Assembly (NCBI RefSeq): GCF_009208735.1
Contig: NZ_WFLJ01000016.1
Location: 62,001 to 126,000, forward strand
DNA from: Janthinobacterium rivuli
GTDB lineage: Bacteria; Pseudomonadota; Gammaproteobacteria; Burkholderiales; Burkholderiaceae_D
Length of the DNA stretch: 64,000 nt
Direction of reading: 5' to 3'
In this document: positions 1 to 8,741 of the stretch, piece by piece
How positions within the stretch are numbered: position 1 is the first letter of the stretch
How the letters are laid out: each line of letters starts with the position of its first letter
The notes under the pieces: generated by a model
What the model was told of the DNA's origin: nothing
The model's input: the letters and a program-made list of their open reading frames with translations, nothing else
Database searches by the model: none
Position numbers and translations under genes: made by a program

Positions 1-272
1 GTCACCAGGCCGTCGAGCGCCACGCCCTGGGTGGACAGGTTGATCCCGGCGGCGATGGCAAACGTGGACAGCGCATCGCGCAGGCTGCCGGCGGGAATAT
101 GGTAGTCGCGCACGCTGGCGGCCGGGCTGGCCTCGGCGGCCAGCGCCACGTGCGGCAAGCCGGTGCCGGCGGCGCTCACGGCCAGGAACAGGACCAGCGC
201 GGCGCGCACGGCGCCGGTGGTGGGATGGAGCGTCATGCGTGCTGTGCTGAAGCTGCGGTACTGCAAAGCCAT
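1..272 (-). CDS. TonB-dependent siderophore/metal receptor, N-terminal part (runs off window)
   Basis: Only about the first 90 residues are inside the window. A signal peptide with a hydrophobic core (around ALVLFLAVSAAG, ending near ALAA) is followed by a secretin/TonB N-terminal (STN) domain: DYHIPAGSLRDALSTFAIAAG is its usual opening. STN domains mark FecA/FpvA-type receptors that signal to a FecR/sigma pair, which fits the sigma and fecR genes upstream on the same strand. The ATG at 272 has an AAGGG ribosome site. A second ATG at 236 gives a more ordinary signal peptide and is a possible alternative. The receptor is now separated from fecR by an insertion sequence. Confidence 0.85.
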   Translation of the reverse strand, partial: MALQYRSFSTARMTLHPTTGAVRAALVLFLAVSAAGTGLPHVALAAEASPAASVRDYHIPAGSLRDALSTFAIAAGINLSTQGVALDGLV

Positions 273-354
273 GTGGACCCTTTCGATGGTTCGGATTGTT
301 CGTTCTCTACCTTGTATGACGAAGCAATCTCAAAAAAGGGACAGGCAAGCGGCA

Positions 355-362
355 AATAATTT
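355..362. repeat. Left 8-bp target site duplication (AATAATTT) of the IS
   Basis: AATAATTT sits directly before the left end of the IS and is repeated exactly at 1424-1431 directly after the right end. An 8-bp duplication is the size known for the IS1595 family. Confidence 0.9.
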
Positions 363-1423
363 GGCGCTGTCCTCGTAAAATAGGGGAAATGCCGGAATCT
401 TCCCTTGGCGGTGCTGTCTGACTCTGCATACCCACCACACAGGGAGCAGATCATGCGGCCAGCCGAATGGATCAGCTTTATCGCGCAGTTTGCGCAGTTG
501 AACCGGCGCCAGCGGCAGGCGGGCATGGCCCTGCTGCATGGCAACACGCCACACGACGCGACCGTCGCGTTGCTGGAAAGCGTGGCGCAGTCGCGCTTGG
601 CCTGCCCAGCCTGCCACTCGCCGCACCTGCATCGGCATGGCCATGCGCACGGCCTGCAGCGCTACCGCTGCGTGCCTTGCGGGCGCACCTTCAATGCCTT
701 GACGGGCACGCCACTGGCCCGCCTGCGCCATAAGGCGTTGTGGCTCGATTATGCCGATTGCCTGCTCGATTCCCGGTCGGTACGCCAGGCGGCCAGCCAA
801 TTGGGCGTGCACCGCAACACCACGTTTCGCTGGCGCCACCGCTTTTTATCGTTGGCAAAAACGGACCGGCCGCATGGCCTGCATGGCATCGCCGAGGCCG
901 ACGAGCTATATGTGCTGGAATCGGAAAAGGGATCCAGGCAGATGACGCGTCCGGCCCGCCGCCGGGGCGGCCATGCGCAACGGCGCGGCATATCCAACGA
1001 GCAAGTCTGCATCCTGGTGGCGCGCGACCGCACGGGCCAGACCCTCGATTTCGTCACCGGCAAAGGCGCGCTGACCAAGGCGCAGCTGCACCGCTGTTTG
1101 TTGCCCATCATCGATAAGGATATCCTGCTGGTCACGGATGGCCATGCCGCCTACCGGGCGTTTGCCATGGAAGCGGGCCTCAGTCATCAGGCCGTCAACC
1201 TGCGCGCCGGCATCCGCGTGCGCGGTGCCGCGCATGTGCAGAACGTCAATGCGTATCATAGCCGCCTGCGCGAATGGTTAAGGCCGTTTCACGGCGTGGC
1301 CACGCGCTATCTGCCAAACTACCTGGGATGGCGCTGGATACTCGACGCCAAGCGCATCCGCTCACCCGAAACGTTATTGAAAGCAACGCTGGGAGCGTTC
1401 CCACATCTGACGGTGACATAGCC
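363..1423 (+). mobile_element. IS1595-family insertion sequence, complete, 1061 bp
   Basis: The element runs from GGCGCTGTCCTCG at the left to the complement of GGCTATGTCACCG at the right. Aligned over 26 bp, the two ends match at 18 positions, giving imperfect terminal inverted repeats at 363-388 and 1398-1423. It is flanked by a perfect 8-bp duplication (AATAATTT) and holds one intact transposase gene whose stop codon lies inside the right inverted repeat. Ends, duplication and open gene are all intact, so the insertion looks recent. It lies two bases beyond the fecR stop codon (after the duplication) and about 90 bp upstream of the receptor start. Confidence 0.9.
453..1421 (+). CDS. IS1595-family (ISXO2-like) transposase
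   Basis: This 322-residue DDE-type transposase moves the surrounding element. An N-terminal zinc ribbon is visible (CPAC near residue 50, CVPC about 25 residues later). It is followed by a helix-turn-helix-like segment (SVRQAASQLGVHRNTTFRWRHR) and the ISXO2-type core. Likely catalytic acids are the aspartates in EADELYVLE and LLVTDGHAAY. The third position appears to be the asparagine in NAYHSRLREWL, as in part of this family. The C-terminal stretch FHGVATRYLPNYLGW resembles the ISSod11-type subgroup. ATG 453 was chosen because AGGGAG lies six bases upstream; an in-frame start at 405 has no such site. Confidence 0.9.
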   Translation: MRPAEWISFIAQFAQLNRRQRQAGMALLHGNTPHDATVALLESVAQSRLACPACHSPHLHRHGHAHGLQRYRCVPCGRTFNALTGTPLARLRHKALWLDYADCLLDSRSVRQAASQLGVHRNTTFRWRHRFLSLAKTDRPHGLHGIAEADELYVLESEKGSRQMTRPARRRGGHAQRRGISNEQVCILVARDRTGQTLDFVTGKGALTKAQLHRCLLPIIDKDILLVTDGHAAYRAFAMEAGLSHQAVNLRAGIRVRGAAHVQNVNAYHSRLREWLRPFHGVATRYLPNYLGWRWILDAKRIRSPETLLKATLGAFPHLTVT

Positions 1424-1431
1424 AATAATTT
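1424..1431. repeat. Right 8-bp target site duplication (AATAATTT) of the IS
   Basis: Exact copy of 355-362, directly after the right inverted repeat; see the mobile element entry. Confidence 0.9.
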
Positions 1432-1433
1432 CT

Positions 1434-2402
1434 TCAGGCCGCCTCGACACTGATCCAGTAGCGCGTGCGGCGCGCCAGCCGGATCGGCAAGGCGCGTTGC
1501 AGCAAGAGCAGGATGTTGTCCGGGTCGTTCAATTGAAAAATGCCGTCCACGGGCAGGGCCGCCAGCGCGGGATCGCAGCGCAGCACGCCGTGGCGATAGC
1601 GCGCCACCTGTTCCAGTACCTCGCCCAGCGGCATGCGCTCGGCGATCAGCACGCCCCGCAACCACGCGTCCGCATACGGCGCCAGCGGTGACAAGGGGGA
1701 CACGGCGAGATCATCGAAACCGCCCTGCCGGCCCGCATCGACCCTGCGCAAGGCGCCTGGGGCCTGCGCTGGCTCGATCTCCACGGCGCCTTCGCTGACA
1801 CTCACCTGCGTGCGCGACGCCAGCACGCTGCCGCCCTGGCGCACGCTGAAGTGCGTGCCCAGCGCGCGCACGGCGCCATTGCTGCTGCGCACGAGGAACG
1901 GACGCGCCGGCACGGCCGCATCGTGCGCCGTGGCGACATGGATTTCCCCCGCGTGCAGCACGACCTGCCGCGCCGCGTCGTCAAAGCGCACGTCGATGGC
2001 CGTGTCCGTATTGAGCACCAGTTGCGTACCGTCGGGTAACGTCATGTGGCGGATTTCCCCCGTGGCCGTGCGGATGGCGGCATGCCACGCTTGCCAGGGC
2101 GCCGACTGGCTGGCCAGCCACCATGCCGGCCCGGCCGAGATCAGCCCGGCCAGGCCGTACAGCACGGCACGCCGCTGCGACGAGCGCGGCGCCGCGTCCG
2201 CCGTCTGGCGCAGCGCGACCGGCACGCTGGCCAGGGTGCCGCACACCAGCTCGGCCCGCTGCCACGCCGTTTCGTGCGCGGGATCGCTGGCGTGCCAGGC
2301 CTGGAACGCTTGCTGCTCGGCCCCAGTCAAGGGGCCCGCATGCAGGCGCACCAGCCATCGCGCCGCCGCCCGCGCGGCGCGGGGATCGACCGTCCCCTTC
2401 AC
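1434..2402 (-). CDS. FecR-type anti-sigma factor / sigma regulator
   Basis: The protein is a 322-residue inner-membrane regulator that relays the signal of a loaded TonB receptor to its ECF sigma factor. Residues about 8-50 match the N-terminal DUF4880 region (WLVRLHAGPLTGAEQQAFQAW). A membrane segment lies near residues 80-100, followed by the periplasmic FecR domain (GEIRHMTLPDGTQLVLNTDT, then RALGTHFSVRQ). Translation starts at a GTG that overlaps the sigma-factor stop codon (GTGA), so the two are probably translationally coupled. In FecIR systems FecR normally sits beside the receptor gene; here an IS has landed just past its stop codon. Confidence 0.9.
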   Translation of the reverse strand: MKGTVDPRAARAAARWLVRLHAGPLTGAEQQAFQAWHASDPAHETAWQRAELVCGTLASVPVALRQTADAAPRSSQRRAVLYGLAGLISAGPAWWLASQSAPWQAWHAAIRTATGEIRHMTLPDGTQLVLNTDTAIDVRFDDAARQVVLHAGEIHVATAHDAAVPARPFLVRSSNGAVRALGTHFSVRQGGSVLASRTQVSVSEGAVEIEPAQAPGALRRVDAGRQGGFDDLAVSPLSPLAPYADAWLRGVLIAERMPLGEVLEQVARYRHGVLRCDPALAALPVDGIFQLNDPDNILLLLQRALPIRLARRTRYWISVEAA

Positions 2403-2905
2403 AGGATCAGCAGGATGCAGCGCTCGAACGCCTGCACCATGTAGCGCTTGATGCTGCGCTCGCTCACGGCCAAGCGCCGGGCGATTTCCCCGTAGCCGAG
2501 GCCATCGACATGGGCCAGCAGGAAGGCATTGCGCACCAGCGGCGGCAAACCGTCGAGCATGGCATCGATGCGCTGCAAGGCTTCGCGCACGAGCAAGCGC
2601 TCTTCCGGCGACTGCATCAGCAATTCAGGCTGCTGCGCCAGGGTTTCCAGCCACGCCTGCTCCAGCGACAGGCGCCGGTAATGGTCGATCAGCAGGCGCT
2701 GCGCCACGGTCGTCAGGTAGGCGCGCGGCTCGCGCAAGCTCTGCCGGCAGTCCGGCGGCGCCGTCAGCAGGCGCACGAAGGTATCCTGCGCCAGGTCGGC
2801 CGCATGGTCGGCGCACTGCAGCTTGGCGCGCAGCCAGCGCATCAGCCAGCCATGGTGGTGGCTGTAGATGCCGGCTATTGAATCGCTGGACTGCGCAATG
2901 TTCAC
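2399..2905 (-). CDS. FecI-type ECF RNA polymerase sigma factor
   Basis: A 168-residue extracytoplasmic-function sigma factor, expected to drive transcription of the adjacent TonB receptor. Region 2 is seen in DLAQDTFVRLL and region 4 in YGEIARRLAVSERSIKRYM, which carries the helix-turn-helix. The start was set at GTG 2905, which has GGAG seven bases upstream and gives the usual family length. A longer frame opening at 2986 would translate straight through the Fur box and promoter, so it is rejected. It forms an operon with fecR through a GTGA overlap. Iron repression by Fur is strongly suggested by the operator. Confidence 0.92.
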   Translation of the reverse strand: MNIAQSSDSIAGIYSHHHGWLMRWLRAKLQCADHAADLAQDTFVRLLTAPPDCRQSLREPRAYLTTVAQRLLIDHYRRLSLEQAWLETLAQQPELLMQSPEERLLVREALQRIDAMLDGLPPLVRNAFLLAHVDGLGYGEIARRLAVSERSIKRYMVQAFERCILLIL

Positions 2906-2943
2906 TGGGGGACTCCGATGCGCAAGGCAAGGCGCGGCCAATT

Positions 2944-2986
2944 GATAGTAATTCTCATTATCACAAATCATTGCCTGCGGCGTCAA
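2944..2986 (-). promoter_or_regulatory. Sigma-70 promoter with Fur box controlling the sigma-fecR operon
   Basis: On the minus strand, positions 2962-2944 match the 19-bp Fur consensus at 16 of 19 positions. A -35 TTGACG (2986-2981) and a -10 GATAAT (2962-2957) are separated by 18 bp, and the -10 lies inside the Fur box. Iron-loaded Fur bound here would block RNA polymerase directly. Confidence 0.85.
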
Positions 2987-3055
2987 TGCCGATGTCTGCC
3001 CCCGCGCGGAAACTGTTGTTTCAGGCGAAGTGGCATGCCTGTCGCGCGCCCCTCA

Positions 3056-3235
3056 TCAGGCCAACGTGCGCTTTCCGGGCTTGGCGGCCAGCACGAAGGG
3101 AATGGCAAGCGGCCCCAGAAAAGTCACCAGGACGGCATTGACAGCCGTTATTTTCAAGGAGCGCCGTTTGGCAATGAAGAGGCAGGCGAAGGCCGACAAG
3201 GACCAGATCAGGGCAGGCAGGTATGCGGTCATCAT
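3056..3235 (-). CDS. Small membrane protein, function unknown
   Basis: About 60 residues (MMTAYLPALIWSLSAFACL...). Two hydrophobic stretches, roughly residues 4-20 and 31-50, are separated by the basic turn AKRRSLK, which suggests a small two-pass inner-membrane protein with a basic C-terminal tail (KPGKR). Two adjacent ATG codons begin the frame. GGAG lies six bases before the second (3232), which may be the real start. I do not recognise a family. Support is the coherent membrane topology and the ribosome site only. Confidence 0.5.
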   Translation of the reverse strand: MMTAYLPALIWSLSAFACLFIAKRRSLKITAVNAVLVTFLGPLAIPFVLAAKPGKRTLA

Positions 3236-3290
3236 GAACTCCGAAGGCGCCTGGGAAGGCAGGAAATGCATGCTGACACGGAAAGGAGGT

Positions 3291-3327
3291 CACCGCAACG
3301 GCAAATGCCCGATTTGCCGTTGCGGTG
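3291..3327. repeat. Perfect 16-bp stem inverted repeat (hairpin)
   Basis: CACCGCAACGGCAAAT (3291-3306) is followed by the loop GCCCG and the exact complementary arm at 3312-3327. It lies 66 bp beyond the pyk stop on the minus strand and upstream of the small membrane protein. No T-run follows on either strand, so it is not a classical intrinsic terminator. It could still end pyk transcription or protect the 3' end of that message. Confidence 0.7.
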
Positions 3328-3392
3328 CGAAGCCAAGCGCCCCGCTTTCAGTCGTTCTTAAGACTGCGGGCGGCCCTTGGCCACTGATACGG

Positions 3393-4853
3393 TCAGTGCT
3401 GACCGATCTTCATGATTTTCAGCGCGTTCGTGCCGCCGACCTTGCCCATCGGCTCGCCCCAGGTCAGCACGACGGTGTCGCCCTTGGCCACGACTTTATG
3501 TTCCAGCAGCAAGTCTTCCGCCTGTTGCAAGACCTTGTCGCGGTCGGTGCCGGACGTCAGTTCCAGGGTGCTGACGTTGCGGTACAGGGCCAGCTTGCGG
3601 CGCGTGCCCACGCTCGGGGTCAGCGCGACGATGGGGATATCGATGTTGCAACGGCTCATCCACAGGGCCGTGGAACCCGATTCCGTCAGGGTGGCGATGG
3701 CTTTCACGCGCAGGTGGTGGGCCGTAAACAGCGCGCCGTAGGCGATCGATTGGTCGATGCGCGAGAACGTGGCGTTGAGGAAATCGGCGTCCAGCTTGCA
3801 GGTATCCCATTTCTCCGCGTCCAGGCAGATGGCGGCCATCGCTTCCACCGTCTCGATCGGATAGCGGCCCGAGGCCGTTTCCGCCGACGTCATGACGGCA
3901 TCCGTGCCGTCCAGCACGGCGTTGGCCACGTCGGACACTTCCGCGCGCGTCGGCACGGCGTTGACGATCATCGATTCCATCATCTGCGTGGCCGTGATCG
4001 CCAGCTTGTTCGACGCGCGCGCCATCTTGATCATGCGCTTTTGCAGGGCAGGCACGGCCGCATTGCCCACTTCCACGGCCAGGTCGCCACGCGCCACCAT
4101 GATGCCGTCGGACGCGTCGAGAATTTCTTGCAGCGCAGGAATGGCTTCCGCGCGCTCGATCTTGGCGATCATCATCGGCTTGTGGTCCCACGCTTCGCCG
4201 GCGATATTGGCCAGCTGGCGCGCCATGACCATGTCGGTGGCGTTTTTCGGGAACGATACGGCCACGTAATCGGCCTGGAAGCTCATCGCCGTCTTCACGT
4301 CTTCCATGTCTTTCGCTGTCAGCGCCGGCGCCGACAGGCCGCCGCCCTGGCGGTTGATGCCCTTGTTGTTCGACAGCTCGCCACCGATCTTCACGGTGGT
4401 GTGGATTTCGCTGCCGACGACTTTATCCACCGTCAAGACGATGAGGCCGTCGTTGAGCAGCAGCACGTCGGCCGTGCGCAAGTCGCGCGGCAACTCCTTG
4501 TAGTCGAGGCCGCAGCGCTCGATATTGCCCAGCTCGCCGTTCTCTCCCCATTTCGCGTCGAGGATGAACTTGGCGCCGTTTTCCAGGAAAATCTTGCCTT
4601 CTTCAAACTTGCCGACGCGAATCTTCGGGCCTTGCAAGTCGGCCATGATGGCCACTTCGCGGCCGCACAGGGCGGCCGCCTCGCGCACCATGCGGGCGCG
4701 GTCGATATGGTCTTGCGCCTTGCCATGCGAGAAGTTCAGGCGCACGACGTCGACGCCGGCCTTGAACATGCGGACCAGGGTATCGATATCGTTCGAAGCG
4801 GGGCCGATGGTGGAAACGATCTTGGTGGCGCGTTGCTGTACTTGCATGGTCAT
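3393..4853 (-). CDS. pyk: Pyruvate kinase
   Basis: Converts phosphoenolpyruvate and ADP to pyruvate and ATP in the last step of glycolysis. The 486-residue protein opens with RATKIVSTIGPAS and VDVVRLNFSHG. It then has MADLQGPKIRVG, the active-site signature MIAKIERAEAI with its catalytic lysine, and the metal/substrate loop GIMVARGDLAVEVG. The C-terminal allosteric-type domain ends near GEPMGKVGGTNALKI. It is the last gene of a ppc-gap-pyk series on the minus strand, 91 bp after gap. A GC-rich hairpin lies in that gap, so expression may be partly uncoupled. Confidence 0.97.
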   Translation of the reverse strand: MTMQVQQRATKIVSTIGPASNDIDTLVRMFKAGVDVVRLNFSHGKAQDHIDRARMVREAAALCGREVAIMADLQGPKIRVGKFEEGKIFLENGAKFILDAKWGENGELGNIERCGLDYKELPRDLRTADVLLLNDGLIVLTVDKVVGSEIHTTVKIGGELSNNKGINRQGGGLSAPALTAKDMEDVKTAMSFQADYVAVSFPKNATDMVMARQLANIAGEAWDHKPMMIAKIERAEAIPALQEILDASDGIMVARGDLAVEVGNAAVPALQKRMIKMARASNKLAITATQMMESMIVNAVPTRAEVSDVANAVLDGTDAVMTSAETASGRYPIETVEAMAAICLDAEKWDTCKLDADFLNATFSRIDQSIAYGALFTAHHLRVKAIATLTESGSTALWMSRCNIDIPIVALTPSVGTRRKLALYRNVSTLELTSGTDRDKVLQQAEDLLLEHKVVAKGDTVVLTWGEPMGKVGGTNALKIMKIGQH

Positions 4854-4890
4854 GGTGTGCTGCTTTCTATAAAGTTCGTGCTGCTACAAG

Positions 4891-4911
4891 GGCCGGCCTT
4901 GTGGGCCGGCC
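4891..4911. other. GC-rich hairpin in the gap-pyk spacer
   Basis: GGCCGGCC (4891-4898), loop TTGTG, then GGCCGGCC (4904-4911). It could be a weak attenuator or processing site between gap and pyk. There is no T-run, and each arm is itself palindromic, so the evidence is modest. Confidence 0.4.
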
Positions 4912-4944
4912 GTCCTGGTGCGCTGGATCAGCGGTACTACGTTC

Positions 4945-5955
4945 TTACTTGGCCGCCATCAGGGCGACGGTCGTGTCGAGCATGCGGTTCGAGAAACCCC
5001 ACTCGTTGTCGTACCACGACGACACTTTGACGAGGCGGCCCGAGACCTTGGTCAGGGTCGAATCGAAGTTCGACGAAGCCGGGTTATGGTTGAAATCGAT
5101 GGAAACGAGCGGTTCCGTCTGGTACGTCAAAATGCCCTTCAGCGCGCCTTCCGACGCCGTTTTCAGCAAGGCGTTGACTTCCTCGACCGTCGTATCGCGC
5201 TTGGCGATGAAGGACAGGTCGACCAGCGAGACGTTGATCGTCGGCACGCGCACGGCAAAACCATCGAGCTTGCCATTCAGTTCCGGCAAGACCAGGCCGA
5301 CGGCCGCCGCCGCGCCCGTCTTGGTGGGGATCATCGAATGCGTGGCCGAGCGGGCGCGGCGCAAGTCTTCATGCATCACATCCGACAGCACCTGGTCGTT
5401 CGTGTAGGCGTGCACGGTGGTCATCAGGCCCGATTCGATGCCGATGGCGTCGTTCAGCGGTTTCACCAATGGCGCCAGGCAATTCGTCGTGCATGAAGCG
5501 TTGGAAATCACCGTGTCCGAGGCCTTCAGCACGTGCTGATTGACGCCGAACACGATGGTGGCGTCCACGTCCTTGCCGCCCGGTGCGGAAATGATGACTT
5601 TCTTCGCTCCGCCCTTCAGGTGCGCCGACGCTTTTTCCTTGGTCGTGAAGAAGCCCGTGCATTCGAGCACGACGTCGACGCCCAGTTCGCCCCAGGGGAT
5701 CAAGGCCGGATCGCGTTGCGCGAAGACGCGGATGCGGTCGCCATTGACGAGCATATTGTCGCCGTCGATGGTGACGACGCCGGGAAACTTGCCGTGCACC
5801 GTGTCGTAGCGCGTCAAATGCGCATTCGACCTGGCGTCGCCCAGGTCATTGATGGCGACGATCTCGATATCCTGCTGCTTGCCGCCTTCATAAAACGCGC
5901 GCAAAACATTGCGGCCGATGCGGCCATAGCCATTGATGGCAACTTTGATGGTCAT
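4945..5955 (-). CDS. gap: Type I glyceraldehyde-3-phosphate dehydrogenase
   Basis: A 336-residue NAD-dependent enzyme that oxidises glyceraldehyde-3-phosphate to 1,3-bisphosphoglycerate. The Rossmann start is [18 protein letters not shown]. The catalytic motif [12 protein letters not shown] holds the active cysteine, and the partner histidine is in [20 protein letters not shown] closes the protein as in the family. AAGGAG lies five bases before the ATG. It starts only 32 bp after the ppc stop codon, so ppc and gap are very likely co-transcribed. Confidence 0.97.
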   Translation of the reverse strand: MTIKVAINGYGRIGRNVLRAFYEGGKQQDIEIVAINDLGDARSNAHLTRYDTVHGKFPGVVTIDGDNMLVNGDRIRVFAQRDPALIPWGELGVDVVLECTGFFTTKEKASAHLKGGAKKVIISAPGGKDVDATIVFGVNQHVLKASDTVISNASCTTNCLAPLVKPLNDAIGIESGLMTTVHAYTNDQVLSDVMHEDLRRARSATHSMIPTKTGAAAAVGLVLPELNGKLDGFAVRVPTINVSLVDLSFIAKRDTTVEEVNALLKTASEGALKGILTYQTEPLVSIDFNHNPASSNFDSTLTKVSGRLVKVSSWYDNEWGFSNRMLDTTVALMAAK

Positions 5956-5987
5956 GCTGTCTCCTTGATATTGTTTGAATGACTTAC

Positions 5988-8741
5988 TTAACCACTATTC
6001 CTCAACCCTGCCGCGATGCCATTGATCGACAAATGAATGCCCGTGCGCGCCGCCGCATCCTGTTTGCCTTCACGGAAGCGTTTCAACAGCTCCACCTGCA
6101 CGTGGTTGAGCGGGTCGATGTAAGGGAAACGGTTGCGTATGGAGCGCTGCATCAGCGGATTAGCTTGCTGCAACTCTTCCTGGCCCGTGATCAGCTTCAA
6201 GGCGTCCAGGGTGGCCGCGTATTCGGCGCGGATGCGCGTGAAGATGGCGTCGCGCAAGGCCTTGTCCTTGACCAGTTCCGCATACTTGCCGGCAATCGCG
6301 ATGTCGCTCTTGGCCAGGACCATATCCATGTTCGACAGCAGGGACGTGAAGAAGGGCCAATCCGTGTACATGCCGCGCAGCACGTCCGCACCATCGGCTG
6401 GATGGGCGGCCAGGTAGGCTTGCACGGCGGAACCGAAACCGAACCAGCCCGGCAACATCAAACGGCATTGCGCCCAGCTCAAGACCCAGGGAATGGCCCG
6501 CAAATCCTCGATGGACGTGGATTTCTTGCGCGACGCGGGACGGCTGCCGATGTTCAACGCGGCAATCTCCGCGATCACCGTCGATTCCCAGAAATACTGT
6601 TCGAAGCCGTCCGTGCCATACACGAGGTCGCGGTAGGCGTTCAGGGCCGTGCCGGACAGCTCTTCCATCGCGGCCAGGTGACCCGCGCCAGCCGACGCCT
6701 TCGGTTGCAATTGCGCCTGCGGCAGCAGCGTCGACTGGATGGTGGCGGCCACCAGCACTTCCAGGTTGCGGCGCCCCACTTCCGGGTTCGCATACTTGGC
6801 CGTGATGACTTCGCCCTGCTCCGTCAGGCGGATTTGTCCCTGCACAGCGCCGGCCGGCTGGGCCAGGATGGCTTCGTAGCTGGGTCCGCCGCCGCGTCCC
6901 ACGGAACCACCGCGGCCGTGGAACAGGCGCAGCTTGATCTGGTATTCCTTGAAGACCGTCACCAGCTCGATCTCGGCCTTGTAGAGTTCCCAGCCGGAGG
7001 TGAGGAAACCGCCGTCCTTGTTGCTGTCCGAGTAACCGAGCATGACTTCCTGCTGGTCCGCGCGCGACGCCAGCAAGCCACGGTAGAACGGCAAGCCGAA
7101 GGCGCGCGCCATGATGGCGGGGCCGGCGCGCAAGTCGTCGATGGTTTCGAACAGGGGGATGATGTTGACGTCAACTTCGCGGCTGTCCTGGCGCAGCAAG
7201 CCCACTTCTTTCAGCAGCAAAGCCACTTCCAGCAAGTCCGAGACGCTGGCCGCCTTCGAGATGATGCAGTTCGGCACCGATTCGCGGCCGTACTTGACGT
7301 GGGCTGCGCGCACGGCGCGGAAGATGTCGAGTTCGGACGTGGTTTCTTCCGAGTATTGCGCATATGGCGACGTCAACAGACGTGGCGACTCCAGCTCGGC
7401 CAGCAGCACGGCGATGCGCTGCTCTTCATCGAGGTCCAGGTAGACGAGGCCAGGCTGGGCGCCGGCGAACAGTTCGCCCACGACGCGTTCATGCACGTCG
7501 GAATTCTGGCGCAAGTCCAACGGCGCCAGCGAAAAGCCGAAGACCTTGACGGCGCGGCGCAGCTGGCGCAGCCGGCCACGGGCCAGCGCGCGCAAGCCAT
7601 TGCTGACAAGCGAATGCTGGACCACGTCCAGGTCGGCCAGCAGCTCAGCTGCCGCGGCATACGGCTGCACGCCGTCGGCTTGCTTGCCCTTTCCAGAAAG
7701 CACCACGCGCGTGGCTTCCAGCCGCGCATGGATGCCGTGCAAGGCGCGGCGGTACGGCTCGTCGACGCGGTGCGGCGAGGCATCGGCCGAGCGTTCGGCC
7801 AGCGCGCGCAGCGGCTCGCTGCAGGCATTGAGTATTTGCGCCAAGGACAGTTGCGAAGCGAGCTTGCGCAATTCACCGAGGTAAAAATCGAGCACCTTGT
7901 CGGCTTGCGTCTGCAGGGTGCTGCGCAGGATGTCGGCCGTGACAAACGGGTTGCCGTCGCGGTCGCCGCCTATCCAACTGCCGACTTTCATGAAATTGGG
8001 CAATTCCGCATCTTCCCAGCGGGCATCGCGCTGGGCCAGCATGGTTTCCAACGACGAATACAGTTTCGGCAGTTCGCGCAGGATGGTGTGGTCGTAGAAC
8101 GACAGGCCATTGGCCACTTCATCCATGACGGACAGTTTGCTCGTGCGCAGCAAGCGCGTCTGCCACAGGGTGACGATGCCGCGGCCCAGCGCCTCTTCGT
8201 TTTGCTCCGCCTCTTCCGGCGTCATTTGCACGCGGTCGCGCTCACTCAACAGGCGCGCGATGGCCATCTGGCAATTCTGGATACTCTTGCGCTGCACTTC
8301 CGTCGGGTGCGCCGTGAAGACGGGGCTGACAAACGCATCTTCAAAGAACGTTTCCAGCGCATCGGCCTTGCCAGCGTCAAACACGTTGCCGACGGCATGG
8401 CTGAGGCTACCCTGGCGCGGCGGCGAACCGGCGATCAGATGGGCGCGCGTGCGGCGGATGTGATGTTGGTCTTCCGCGATATTGGCCAGCAGCGAGAAGT
8501 AGCTGAAGGCGCGCGTCAATTGCGTGGTTTCTTCCTGCGACAGCGCTTGCAGCGCGTCCGACAGCTGCGCGCGCGCCGCTTCATCATTGTCGCGGCGGAA
8601 ACGGATGGCCAGCTGGCGCACATGTTCGATGCGCTCGAAGGCGGGGTCGCCCAGGTGGTTGCGGATGGCGTCGCCCAGCAGACGGCCCAGCTGGCGGATA
8701 TCGCTGCTCAGCAGCTCGTCTTTCACTTCATTCATTTGCAT
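5988..8741 (-). CDS. ppc: Phosphoenolpyruvate carboxylase
   Basis: Carboxylates phosphoenolpyruvate with bicarbonate to oxaloacetate, refilling the TCA cycle. The 917-residue length is normal. Signatures seen are [15 protein letters not shown] with the catalytic histidine, [20 protein letters not shown] with the active lysine, and [14 protein letters not shown]. The protein ends in LRNSG, close to the usual C-terminal RNTG. Start at ATG 8741, with AGGA upstream; an in-frame ATG further upstream (8774) is less likely. It leads the ppc-gap-pyk series, placing competing phosphoenolpyruvate-consuming enzymes in one cluster. An FNR-type box lies about 130 bp upstream. Confidence 0.97.
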   Translation of the reverse strand: MQMNEVKDELLSSDIRQLGRLLGDAIRNHLGDPAFERIEHVRQLAIRFRRDNDEAARAQLSDALQALSQEETTQLTRAFSYFSLLANIAEDQHHIRRTRAHLIAGSPPRQGSLSHAVGNVFDAGKADALETFFEDAFVSPVFTAHPTEVQRKSIQNCQMAIARLLSERDRVQMTPEEAEQNEEALGRGIVTLWQTRLLRTSKLSVMDEVANGLSFYDHTILRELPKLYSSLETMLAQRDARWEDAELPNFMKVGSWIGGDRDGNPFVTADILRSTLQTQADKVLDFYLGELRKLASQLSLAQILNACSEPLRALAERSADASPHRVDEPYRRALHGIHARLEATRVVLSGKGKQADGVQPYAAAAELLADLDVVQHSLVSNGLRALARGRLRQLRRAVKVFGFSLAPLDLRQNSDVHERVVGELFAGAQPGLVYLDLDEEQRIAVLLAELESPRLLTSPYAQYSEETTSELDIFRAVRAAHVKYGRESVPNCIISKAASVSDLLEVALLLKEVGLLRQDSREVDVNIIPLFETIDDLRAGPAIMARAFGLPFYRGLLASRADQQEVMLGYSDSNKDGGFLTSGWELYKAEIELVTVFKEYQIKLRLFHGRGGSVGRGGGPSYEAILAQPAGAVQGQIRLTEQGEVITAKYANPEVGRRNLEVLVAATIQSTLLPQAQLQPKASAGAGHLAAMEELSGTALNAYRDLVYGTDGFEQYFWESTVIAEIAALNIGSRPASRKKSTSIEDLRAIPWVLSWAQCRLMLPGWFGFGSAVQAYLAAHPADGADVLRGMYTDWPFFTSLLSNMDMVLAKSDIAIAGKYAELVKDKALRDAIFTRIRAEYAATLDALKLITGQEELQQANPLMQRSIRNRFPYIDPLNHVQVELLKRFREGKQDAAARTGIHLSINGIAAGLRNSG

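Noticed and set aside
2906-2986. Extended N-terminus of the ECF sigma factor
   Set aside because: It would be encoded by the Fur box and promoter; the GTG at 2905 has a ribosome site and gives the family length.
3283-3361. 18-codon plus-strand frame behind a perfect AAGGAGGT
   Set aside because: The spacing to its ATG is too long, the frame runs through the hairpin, and the peptide has no recognisable character.
3030-5030. Very long open frames on the strand opposite pyk, gap and ppc (also 5979-8834)
   Set aside because: They mirror the third-codon GC of real, fully recognisable enzymes on the minus strand and their products are Arg/His/Gln-rich with no known motif.
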